Shown: one piece after another, positions 33,954 to 41,958 of the stretch | Position numbering within the stretch: position 1 is the first letter of the stretch | How the letters are laid out: every line of letters begins with the position of its first letter | Assembly (NCBI RefSeq): GCF_000022565.1 | Contig: NC_012483.1 | Span: 2,170,001-2,234,000 of the forward strand | Reading direction: 5' to 3' | DNA length: 64,000 nt | Source: Acidobacterium capsulatum ATCC 51196 | Lineage (GTDB): Bacteria > Acidobacteriota > Terriglobia > Terriglobales > Acidobacteriaceae | Position numbers and translations under genes: made by a program | The notes under the pieces: model-generated | What the model was told of the DNA's origin: nothing | Databases searched by the model: none | What the model saw: only the letters and a program-made list of their open reading frames with translations

Positions 33954-34402
33954 ATCGAGTGACTCATCAACATTGTTGAGCGGCTACACAAAGCCGAGTG
34001 GATAGATGCAGATTGGGAAATTAAGCCACACTTGCTCTGGCTTGGCGGGGTATCTTCACGTACCCTCGCTGGGATTCTACCAAACTCTCCTATATTTGCG
34101 AGAGCCGAGGAAATCGTAACACCAATGACTTCAGTTGCAAGGGCAAGTTTGGCCCCCCGTTCCGAAATGACACTCTAAAGCTTCAAATGTTGCGATATTC
34201 ACACGAAAAAGTACCAAATTCACGTGAATACTTACGTAAGTCTTCTTCACGGCAAGGATCTGCGAAAGCGGTTCGATTCCGCTTTCGGCCGGTTGCACCC
34301 TTGCCCTAAATCGCGATTAGAACCGCCCTAGTTTTGATGCTTGAAAACGCCTCGGGCGACAGACGGAAGCACCGCTTCGCAGACCATCTTTTTTTTGATT
34401 GG
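33954..34402. other. Intergenic region within the polysaccharide locus
   Basis: No gene is seen. It probably carries the promoter for the sugar transferase and the end of the rfb transcript. Contents: two adjacent 12-bp palindromes ATTCACGTGAAT (34218-34229) and ACTTACGTAAGT (34230-34241), a two-part hairpin (34251-34305), and a stretch around 34148-34173 that resembles an IS21-type insertion sequence end. The region is richer in A/T than the flanking genes, which suggests acquired or rearranged DNA. Confidence 0.5.
34251..34305. other. Two-part hairpin with a tRNA T-arm-like centre
   Basis: Outer arms GGCAAGG (34251-34257) and CCTTGCC (34299-34305); inner arms CGAAAGCGG (34263-34271) and CCGCTTTCG (34279-34287) around loop TTCGATT. 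The inner part reads like a tRNA T-arm (GCGG-TTCGATT-CCGC), but no matching acceptor or anticodon arm is found upstream. It could be a tRNA remnant, a structured leader or a DNA cruciform. Confidence 0.5.
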
Positions 34403-35308
34403 CTAACTCAAGGGTGCTTGCAAGCGATTCTTCACGGTTGCAAATGCATCTTGCCACGCCGGGAGGCGAACATCCCAGGCATTGGACAGCATCTCATTGC
34501 TCATGACGGAATATGACGGACGCTTTGCCGGGGTCGGATAATCCTCGGCCTTGAGGGGACGCAAGCGCGGTTGACGGCCTTCCAGTTGATCGGCGCACTC
34601 TGAAAAGATGTGCCGGGCAAACTCGTACCAGTTGGTGCTGCCGGCGCAGGTCATGTGGTAGATGCCGGAGCGAGCTGCAGCCTCTGCGGAGGACAAGCCC
34701 TCCATCCGGTCCACAACGGTGCGCGTGGCCGCCGCGATGGCAATCGAAGAGGTCGGGCTACCCGTCTGGTCTGCGACAATGCTCAATTCTTCGCGCTCTT
34801 TGCCGAGTCGCAGCATGGTCAGAAAGAAGTTCTTGCCATGCGGGCCATACACCCAACTGGTGCGGAAGATCAGATGCCGTCCTCCCGCCTGCTGTACGCG
34901 CCGCTCCCCTTCCAGCTTGGAGCGTCCATACATATTCAGAGGACGGGGCTCGTCGGATTCCACCCACGGCTCCCGCTTGCTGCCGTCAAAGACGTAATCC
35001 GTGGAATAGGTGACGAACAAAATATCTGATTCCGCACAGGCCTGGGCCAGCAGGCCTGGCGCCTCTGCGTTGACGGCCATGGCAAGTTCCGGCTCGGACT
35101 CAGCCTTGTCGACGGCAGTATAGGCCGCCGCCAGCAGCACCACCGAGGGCTTCTGCTGACGGATGGTCTCAATGATCGCCCCGGGACGAGTGAGGTCGGC
35201 CTGGCTGCGGTCATACGCAAGCACTTCGCCATATCCGGCGAAGCTGCGTTGCAACTCGACACCCACCTGCCCTGTGGAACCAAGGATCATGGCCTTGCGC
35301 GAGGCCAT
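34403..35308 (-). CDS. rfbD: dTDP-4-dehydrorhamnose reductase RfbD
   Basis: 301 residues. RfbD is the last enzyme of dTDP-L-rhamnose synthesis, an NAD(P)H-dependent reductase. The dinucleotide motif ILGSTGQVGVELQ lies at the N-terminus; the catalytic YGRSKLEGE (Tyr-x-x-x-Lys) is visible; TYSTDYVFDG and FRTSWVYGPHGKNF are family signatures. It is the last gene of the rfbB-A-C-D set, sharing one base with the rfbC stop (TGATG), so translation is coupled. Confidence 0.95.
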   Translation of the reverse strand: MASRKAMILGSTGQVGVELQRSFAGYGEVLAYDRSQADLTRPGAIIETIRQQKPSVVLLAAAYTAVDKAESEPELAMAVNAEAPGLLAQACAESDILFVTYSTDYVFDGSKREPWVESDEPRPLNMYGRSKLEGERRVQQAGGRHLIFRTSWVYGPHGKNFFLTMLRLGKEREELSIVADQTGSPTSSIAIAAATRTVVDRMEGLSSAEAAARSGIYHMTCAGSTNWYEFARHIFSECADQLEGRQPRLRPLKAEDYPTPAKRPSYSVMSNEMLSNAWDVRLPAWQDAFATVKNRLQAPLS

Positions 35309-35859
35309 CAGGCGAAGACCTCGGCATCGGCCAGACGCTTGCCGTCTGCATCCTTCGCGGAAACGATAGCTTCATCTGCCCGAACCGGCCAATCGATGCC
35401 GATCTGCGGGTCATTCCACAGGATGGTGCGCTCTCCCGCCGGAGAGTAGTAGTCCGTCACTTTATAGGCGACCCGGGCATCGTCCGTAAGGGCCACAAAG
35501 GCATGCCCGAAGCCGACTGGAATCCACAGCATGGCGCTGTCATCACCCGAGAGTTCCACGGCGATATGTTTTCCAAAGTTCGGCGAACTCCGCCGCAGAT
35601 CGACAGCGACATCGAGAATGCGGCCCGCAGCGGCACGCACCAGCTTCCCTTGCGGCTGAAGAATCTGGTAATGAATGCCACGCACCACATTCTTTTTGGA
35701 AACTGAAGTATTGTCCTGCTTCCACTCTGCAGGCAGACCGGCCTCGGCGATTGTTCGCTCGTTCCAGGTCTCCCAAAAGGAGCCACGATCATCGCGGAAA
35801 ATACGGGGGCGAATCACCAAAACTTCCGGCAATGCGGTCGGTGTAATCTCCATGCTCAC
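35308..35859 (-). CDS. rfbC: dTDP-4-dehydrorhamnose 3,5-epimerase RfbC
   Basis: 183 residues, the normal size. The enzyme inverts C3 and C5 of the 4-keto sugar. Typical segments are [34 protein letters not shown] (containing the catalytic His) and [20 protein letters not shown]. The start overlaps the rfbA stop by 4 bases (ATGA) and the stop overlaps the rfbD start by one base: a tightly coupled operon. Confidence 0.96.
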   Translation of the reverse strand: MSMEITPTALPEVLVIRPRIFRDDRGSFWETWNERTIAEAGLPAEWKQDNTSVSKKNVVRGIHYQILQPQGKLVRAAAGRILDVAVDLRRSSPNFGKHIAVELSGDDSAMLWIPVGFGHAFVALTDDARVAYKVTDYYSPAGERTILWNDPQIGIDWPVRADEAIVSAKDADGKRLADAEVFA

Positions 35860-36743
35860 AGGCTCTCCGAAAAGTTGGGCTCATCGAGCAGCGATAACAA
35901 ATAGTGGCCATAGCCGCTCTTGCGAACCGGCTCGGCAAGAGCTTGTAATGCCGCCTTGTCGATATAGCCCATGCGAAACGCGATCTCTTCCGGGCAAGCG
36001 ACCTTCAGCCCCTGGCGATGTTCCAGGGTCTGAATGAAAAGGCCGGCTTCAAAAAGCGAATCGTGGGTCCCCGTATCGAGCCACGCTGTTCCGCGGCTCA
36101 TGACCTGGACATTGAGCAAGCCCTGCTCGAGGTAGAGGCGGTTCAGGTCAGTAATCTCAAGTTCGCCACGCACGGAGGGGCGCAGCGACGCGGCCAGCTC
36201 TGTGACCTGCGAGTCATAGTAGTAAAGCCCCGTAACCGCATAGCGAGATTTGGGCTGCTTGGGCTTCTCTTCGAGGCTCACGGCATTGCCTTGCGCATCA
36301 AACTCGACGACGCCATAGCGCTCCGGATCATGCACCGGATAAGCGAAGACTGTCGCGCCTTTTTCCAGGCGCGCCGCCTGCTGCAACTGCCGGGAGAGAC
36401 CATGCCCGTAGAAAATATTGTCGCCGAGCACGAGTGAGGCCGCGCTGCCTGCGAGAAACTCGCGCCCGATCAGGAATGCCTGGGCCAGACCATCAGGGCT
36501 GGGCTGCACGGCGTAGGAAAACTGCATGCCCCACTGCGAGCCGTCCCCCAGCAGATCGCTAAAACGGCCTGTATCCTGCGGGGTAGAGATAATCAGGACT
36601 TCACGAATGCCCGACAGCATGAGCGTGCTGAGCGGGTAATAGATCATGGGCTTGTCGTAGACAGGCAGCAGTTGCTTTGAGGTCACATGCGTGACTGGAT
36701 ACAACCGCGTACCCGACCCGCCTGCAAGAATAATGCCCTTCAT
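35856..36743 (-). CDS. rfbA: Glucose-1-phosphate thymidylyltransferase RfbA
   Basis: 295 residues from ATG 36743. It makes dTDP-glucose from dTTP and glucose-1-phosphate, the entry step to dTDP-rhamnose. Nucleotide-binding [17 protein letters not shown] is at the start, then [20 protein letters not shown], and [14 protein letters not shown]. The start overlaps the rfbB stop by 4 bases. An upstream open frame inside rfbB adds nothing conserved. Confidence 0.97.
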   Translation of the reverse strand: MKGIILAGGSGTRLYPVTHVTSKQLLPVYDKPMIYYPLSTLMLSGIREVLIISTPQDTGRFSDLLGDGSQWGMQFSYAVQPSPDGLAQAFLIGREFLAGSAASLVLGDNIFYGHGLSRQLQQAARLEKGATVFAYPVHDPERYGVVEFDAQGNAVSLEEKPKQPKSRYAVTGLYYYDSQVTELAASLRPSVRGELEITDLNRLYLEQGLLNVQVMSRGTAWLDTGTHDSLFEAGLFIQTLEHRQGLKVACPEEIAFRMGYIDKAALQALAEPVRKSGYGHYLLSLLDEPNFSESL

Positions 36744-37813
36744 CCAATGCTCCGGTTTCCGTAGTTCTGCTCGATCCATTCGCGATAGCTGCCGGTGCGA
36801 ACACTCTCCACCCAGTCCATGTGTGCCAGGTACCATTCCACGGTGCGGCGCAGTCCCTGTTCGACCTGAATGGTGGGCGACCAGCCTAGTTCGCGCCGCA
36901 GCTTGCTGGCGTTGATGGCATAGCGCCGGTCGTGGCCCGGGCGATCAGTGACGTAGCGAATCAGTTCCCGGCGAGACGTGGCCGCTGGCCGCAGTTCGTC
37001 GAGCAGATCACAGATTTGATGCACAATATCGAGGTTCTTGCGTTCGCTGTTGCCGCCTACGTTGTAGGTTTCTCCCAGCTTGCCACGCTCCAGCACCACG
37101 CGAATGGCATCGCAGTGGTCGGTCACGTACAGCCAATCGCGCACGTTCTGGCCATCACCGTAGACCGGGAGCGGCTTGCCTTCGAGCGCATTGAGGATCA
37201 TGAGCGGAATCAGCTTCTCAGGGAATTGGTAAGGCCCATAGTTATTGGAGCAATTGGTGGTGAGCACCGGCATGCCGTAGGTGTGAAACCAGGCGCGCGC
37301 CAGGTGGTCAGAACCGGCCTTGGAAGCCGCATAAGGGCTATTGGGCGCGTAAGGAGTCTCCTCACTGAAAGCCGGATCGTCCGGGCCGAGAGAGCCATAC
37401 ACCTCGTCCGTGGAGACATGCAAGAAACGGAACTGCTGCTTATCCTCTGCATTCAGGCCGTCCCAGTATGCCCGAGCCTGCTCCAGCAACTGGAAAGTGC
37501 CCTCAATATTGGTGCGAATGAAGGCTGAAGGGCCGGTGATGGAACGATCCACATGGCTTTCGGCTGCAAAATGCAGAATCGCGCGGGGGCGATGGGTCTG
37601 CAGCAACTCGCGGAGCAGATCTCCGTCGCACAGGTCGCCGCGCACAAGCGTGTAGCGGTCATCGCCCTCGAGCGAAACAAGGTTTTGCGCATTGCCTGCG
37701 TAGGTCAACAGGTCAAAGTTCAGCACTTTCTCTGATGAAGTGCTCAGCCAATTCAAAATAAAGTTGGAGCCGATAAAACCGGCGCCGCCGGTCACGAAAA
37801 TGCAAGGATTCAT
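36740..37813 (-). CDS. rfbB: dTDP-glucose 4,6-dehydratase RfbB
   Basis: 357 residues, extended SDR family. It converts dTDP-glucose to the 4-keto-6-deoxy sugar using bound NAD. Signatures: [14 protein letters not shown] at the N-terminus, [23 protein letters not shown], the catalytic [26 protein letters not shown], and [11 protein letters not shown] near the C-terminus. It follows the Wzz-like gene by 6 bases, so it belongs to the same leftward operon. Confidence 0.97.
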   Translation of the reverse strand: MNPCIFVTGGAGFIGSNFILNWLSTSSEKVLNFDLLTYAGNAQNLVSLEGDDRYTLVRGDLCDGDLLRELLQTHRPRAILHFAAESHVDRSITGPSAFIRTNIEGTFQLLEQARAYWDGLNAEDKQQFRFLHVSTDEVYGSLGPDDPAFSEETPYAPNSPYAASKAGSDHLARAWFHTYGMPVLTTNCSNNYGPYQFPEKLIPLMILNALEGKPLPVYGDGQNVRDWLYVTDHCDAIRVVLERGKLGETYNVGGNSERKNLDIVHQICDLLDELRPAATSRRELIRYVTDRPGHDRRYAINASKLRRELGWSPTIQVEQGLRRTVEWYLAHMDWVESVRTGSYREWIEQNYGNRSIG

Positions 37814-37819
37814 AAGAAA

Positions 37820-39076
37820 TCAGGGTTTAGCTGGTCTGCGTCGAAAGGCTTGCCGTACAGCCTCAATCTGCTGGCGGCCGTGCGGATCCTGGTTCAGGTG
37901 GTCCCAACCCTCCGCGAGTAAGGCCAGCATAACACCAAGGAAAATCCCCGCGAATAAGCATCCGGCTAAAATCAGCAGCCGCTTTGGAGCAGATTTGTGG
38001 TCGGGAGGAATGGCAGGATCGACGACCTGAATCAAAGCGCCTTCTTTTGCTTCGTCGATCTTGGCTAATTCATACTGCTGCGCCAGAACATTGAAAATTG
38101 TTTGATAGTAAGTAACGTCGCGATATTTGCGCAGATAGTCCAGCCCCGCCACGGGCAGCTTGCCCTGGGGAACGATGAGCTGATCCTTAGTGTTTCCGCC
38201 ACTCCCCGCGAGCTTGGCCAATTGAGCCCTGAGCCCCGCCAATTCCTGCTGGGCCTGCAAGAGATTGGGATTGCCGGGAGCAGCAAAGGCTTGGAGCCCC
38301 TGGATCTCAACCTCCTTCGCCGCAATCTGCGCGCGAAGCTGAGCGCCCGATTGAATCAGAGCTTCGGCCTGGCTGCCGACCTGAATCATTCCGCTTTTTT
38401 CCTCGGTCTTCACCAACGCCTCTTCAGCATTTGTCAGATTGCTTTTCGCCTCTGCCATCTGCTGCTGGTAGAAGAGACGGCGCTGCGAGGCTTCAGAGAT
38501 GGCCAGATGCTCCGAGAGCTTACGGAACTGTTCCACGTATCCATTGGCCAGCTCCGCGGCGCGGGCCGGGCTGCGATCCGTCACCGAGATGTGAATCAAG
38601 CCGTCCTTGGTGGTACCGTCCAGCTTGACGTGACCCTCAAATGCCTTGCGGGCGGCAGACATGAGCTTGGCATGATACTCGGCCATGAGCCCGTACTTGC
38701 GAATCATGGCGTCTTCGACCGTCTGGCTCTTGAACATCGCAATGTAGCGGTCATTCGGATTTTTGAGCCCGAGACCGCCACCAGCCAGAGAAGCTACAGC
38801 TCCGAGACCTCCGAGTTGCGAAGAGAGCATGGAACTGAGCGATGACTGCTGCTGCGGGGGAAGCAGCGTAACTTCAGCGGTAAATTTCTTTGGCAGCAGG
38901 AACGCCAAAAGAATCCCGATGACGAGCATTACAGCGATGGTGCGGATGGCAATATGCTTTTTGCGTCCAAGCGCCGCGAGCAGATCCAGCAGAGAGATTT
39001 CGTCTTCCTGCTGAGGCTTCTCCGTAACGTGTGTGGCGTTTGTGGACTCTTCCATACTCTCGATCGATTCTGCCAT
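37820..39076 (-). CDS. Wzz/GumC-type polysaccharide chain-length determinant
   Basis: 418 residues. The topology is that of polysaccharide co-polymerases: cytoplasmic N-terminus with ISLLDLLAALGRKKHI, TM1 at about 42-62, a periplasmic domain with long coiled-coil helices (about 180-290, rich in Ala/Glu/Gln), and TM2 at about 368-390 preceded by the conserved AIPPDHKSAPKRLLI proline-rich segment. No tyrosine kinase domain is fused at the C-terminus. It lies 5 bases after the exporter gene and 6 bases before rfbB. It is expected to control the length of the exported polysaccharide. Confidence 0.9.
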   Translation of the reverse strand: MAESIESMEESTNATHVTEKPQQEDEISLLDLLAALGRKKHIAIRTIAVMLVIGILLAFLLPKKFTAEVTLLPPQQQSSLSSMLSSQLGGLGAVASLAGGGLGLKNPNDRYIAMFKSQTVEDAMIRKYGLMAEYHAKLMSAARKAFEGHVKLDGTTKDGLIHISVTDRSPARAAELANGYVEQFRKLSEHLAISEASQRRLFYQQQMAEAKSNLTNAEEALVKTEEKSGMIQVGSQAEALIQSGAQLRAQIAAKEVEIQGLQAFAAPGNPNLLQAQQELAGLRAQLAKLAGSGGNTKDQLIVPQGKLPVAGLDYLRKYRDVTYYQTIFNVLAQQYELAKIDEAKEGALIQVVDPAIPPDHKSAPKRLLILAGCLFAGIFLGVMLALLAEGWDHLNQDPHGRQQIEAVRQAFRRRPAKP

Positions 39077-39081
39077 GTCGC

Positions 39082-41781
39082 CTACCGGATCACGTTGAGG
39101 GACGCCGCACCCAGCGCCAGATTAGAGAACAACTGCGTGTACTGAAGCAGGCCCTCTAAAGCTGAAGGTTTGAAGGTCTTTTCAGGAACCACAATCGTAT
39201 CTCCCGCATGCATGGGCAAGGACATGAAATCGTTCCCGAATATTCCCGAGGTCATCTGGCGGCTGACAACGGAACCATCCGCACGAATGATGAAGACGTG
39301 CCTGCGATCCGCATCCCGGCTTTCCCCGCCTGCCAAATGGAGATAATCGCCTGCCCTGCGTCCCCGAGCATAGAGGAATGAATTCTGGTCGTAGACCGCA
39401 CCCACCACATTGATAGTCGAGGGCTCCGACGGAACGATGAAGGCGTCCCCATCCTGAAGGGGAATATCGGGCAAAGCATCAATACCGTGACTGCCCGGCT
39501 TCAGATTGAGCACAATGCGCCCGGTGGCCTTGATCTTCTGCAGATCTGCGATCAGGTTCTGCTCATTCTGCGTCGCGGCAGTGGCGGTTGACGCGAGGCT
39601 TCCACTGGCGGCCGCGGCGCTGCTGGCCGCCGCCAATGTGCCGCGCTGAATCTCCAGCCCTAACTGCTGCACATATTGATTGATGCGCTCCTGTTGCAGC
39701 ACGCGGGTGGAAACCCGGGTGAATTCCGATCCATACAGATAAGCATCGGGCGTAAAGCCCCCGGCCTGGCGCACCAACTCCTGCAAGGTTTCGTCCGGCT
39801 TGACGCTGTAAACACCCGCGTGGACAAACTCGCCTTCCAGTCGCACGAACTTGGTTTGCTGGGCTTGAGGGACGTGAATGTCACCTTGAGAGAAGATCGT
39901 GACTACGTCCCCCGGCTCAAGCGCGAGATTCTGACTGGGATCGTGATCCATCACCAGCTTTCCGAGATCAAACGGAATCAAGGTCGTCTTGAGCGTTTTT
40001 GGATTCAGCCGCTCGATGACCGCGTAAGACCAGTCGATGTCCGGCGCAGGCAGAGCTACCTTGAGAGGCTTCGTGGCCCCCATGGTATTTTCTGTGCGAA
40101 CCTCAGCCTGAGATGCCACGCTGGAGGCGGTATTGTTGGTCTGCTCTTCGTTTTGATTCAGTTGCTGCAGCCGCTGCTGGGTCTGCAGGTAGGAGCCGCT
40201 GCCGGAGTTGTACGGCTCCTGCTGCATCGAAGGAGACATGGAAGGGTACCCGGATGAGCCGCCCCCTTGCTGGGCCTGCTGATATTCCTGCTGCAATCGT
40301 GCCTGCCGCTGCTTCTCCAACTGAAGATCAAAGGGATGGTTAGGCTGGGTGAGAGACGGATAATTCTGCAACGGCTCGAAGTCAGGCGTGGGAATGCCGA
40401 GCTGAGCGCGACGCCACCAGTAATTACGGGTGATGAGCGATTCGCGGTCTGGAATCAGGTCAGAGAGCCGCATGCCCGGATGCCATGCGAAGCGCCCCGG
40501 ATTGGCCGTGTTGCCGCGCAGCGTGACCGTGTTCTTGTAAAGCGGAACGATGGGAAGAACGCGGACCAGATCTCCATCGCGCACCGGAGTATCAAGACCA
40601 GCGTGATTGAAGTTCACGCTCATGGCGGCGCGGTCCTGATGATCATCGATGCGCTCTACAGAGATGCTCGTGTGTGCCGCAATGGCCGAGGTGCCCCCGG
40701 CATCCTGAATAAGCTGGCCGATGGTTTCGCCGGGACGCATTTCATAGATAGCCGGCGTATTCACGCTGCCCAGAATGGCCGCCTGAGGTCCCACGGGAGG
40801 GATGAAGATGACGTCGCCCGAGAGCAGCGGAACATCATGAGAGCGATCGCCATGCACGAGCAGATCATAAAGATCGAAGGTGGAGATCACCTTGCCATTG
40901 CGGCGTACCTCAATGCGGCGCATGGAGCCCTGCGGGGACGGCCCGCCGCTGGCAAAAAGGGCATCCACCAGCGTGCTGAGCGAACTGATGGTGTAAACGC
41001 CCGGACGGCGCGCATTGCCGACCACGTAAACCTGGATGGAGCGGATCTGGCCTACACTCGCCGTCAACTGAAAATTGCGAAAGACGTGGCCGACAGCCTG
41101 ACGAAGGACAGCCTCAAGCGATGCTGCCGGAACTCCAGCGAGATGAACTTCTCCGACCTGGGGAAGATAGATGCCTCCCGTGCGGTCGATGGGAAGGGTG
41201 GTCGCAAAATTGACCTGCCCCCAGACCTGCACGTGGATTTGATCGCCGGGCCCGAGCACGTAAGTCTCCGGAACCGGCCCCTGATCGAGCGGAGCAAAGG
41301 TCGAGGGAACGCTTTGAAAGAGCGATGCTCCGTAGATAGGAAGTATCTGTTGCGTGGTAGAGGCGACGAACTTCTGAAAGTCAGTCAGCGGCTCGGGCGG
41401 CAACGGAATCATGTTGAGCTGCTGCGAGTTGCCATAGCGGGAGCGGTTGCTATTTTGCGAACTGCTTGAAAGCTGCTGCTGTGCACTGTTCTGCTGGAGC
41501 TGGCTGGAGAGGCTCTGCCCATAGGGGCTGCTGAGCGGATTGATGTAGCCGGGGATCTGCCCTTGCCCGCTTGACTGCCCGCCGGCAGAAGGGGCCAGAA
41601 GATTCTGATCAAGAGTCTGCGTCTGACCAGAGCACAGGCCATCGGCCTGCATGCCCGCGGTGCAGCCATTGTTTCCCGTGGAGGTAGCATCGGGCATCTG
41701 CGAGGTCTGCGACATCTGCGCCGCGGCCATGGCGGCAGTCATGATCAGAACAACAGAGAGGAGAGAAAAACGGCTTTTCAT
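39082..41781 (-). CDS. SLBB-domain polysaccharide export protein (Wza-like, extended)
   Basis: 899 residues, more than twice the size of Wza. A signal peptide (SLLSVVLIMTAAMAAA) is followed by a Gln/Ser-rich disordered segment to about 130. A polysaccharide-export (PES) domain starts with YVLGPGDQIHVQVWGQ near 175; several SLBB-type repeats follow (YVVGNARRPGVYTISS, ILGSNTPAIYEM-like, LRGNTANPGRFAW, LEGEFVHAGVYSV, VVGAVYDQNSFLY). A second Gln-rich stretch lies around 490-560. It lacks a lipobox. It presumably forms the outer-membrane passage for the polysaccharide. It is the first gene of the operon. Confidence 0.9.
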   Translation of the reverse strand: MKSRFSLLSVVLIMTAAMAAAQMSQTSQMPDATSTGNNGCTAGMQADGLCSGQTQTLDQNLLAPSAGGQSSGQGQIPGYINPLSSPYGQSLSSQLQQNSAQQQLSSSSQNSNRSRYGNSQQLNMIPLPPEPLTDFQKFVASTTQQILPIYGASLFQSVPSTFAPLDQGPVPETYVLGPGDQIHVQVWGQVNFATTLPIDRTGGIYLPQVGEVHLAGVPAASLEAVLRQAVGHVFRNFQLTASVGQIRSIQVYVVGNARRPGVYTISSLSTLVDALFASGGPSPQGSMRRIEVRRNGKVISTFDLYDLLVHGDRSHDVPLLSGDVIFIPPVGPQAAILGSVNTPAIYEMRPGETIGQLIQDAGGTSAIAAHTSISVERIDDHQDRAAMSVNFNHAGLDTPVRDGDLVRVLPIVPLYKNTVTLRGNTANPGRFAWHPGMRLSDLIPDRESLITRNYWWRRAQLGIPTPDFEPLQNYPSLTQPNHPFDLQLEKQRQARLQQEYQQAQQGGGSSGYPSMSPSMQQEPYNSGSGSYLQTQQRLQQLNQNEEQTNNTASSVASQAEVRTENTMGATKPLKVALPAPDIDWSYAVIERLNPKTLKTTLIPFDLGKLVMDHDPSQNLALEPGDVVTIFSQGDIHVPQAQQTKFVRLEGEFVHAGVYSVKPDETLQELVRQAGGFTPDAYLYGSEFTRVSTRVLQQERINQYVQQLGLEIQRGTLAAASSAAAASGSLASTATAATQNEQNLIADLQKIKATGRIVLNLKPGSHGIDALPDIPLQDGDAFIVPSEPSTINVVGAVYDQNSFLYARGRRAGDYLHLAGGESRDADRRHVFIIRADGSVVSRQMTSGIFGNDFMSLPMHAGDTIVVPEKTFKPSALEGLLQYTQLFSNLALGAASLNVIR

Positions 41782-41958
41782 GCTGCGGGCAGTATCTCAC
41801 TGATAGATGAAATTAGTGGCTCGGCGAGGAGCGGTAACTTGCAGGAAATCTTGATCATCCGTTGCCAGACTAAACCGTACTCAGTTTACGGGGGAAAGCC
41901 TGGTCCGCAAAATCAGGAACACCGGCAGCAAAGATCGAACGGGCGGGAGCATTCTTCT

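Noticed and set aside
34260-34292. A possible tRNA gene (T-arm-like GCGG-TTCGATT-CCGC)
   Set aside because: No acceptor stem partner, anticodon arm or D-arm could be found in the preceding 100 bases on that strand. It is kept only as a hairpin and possible remnant.
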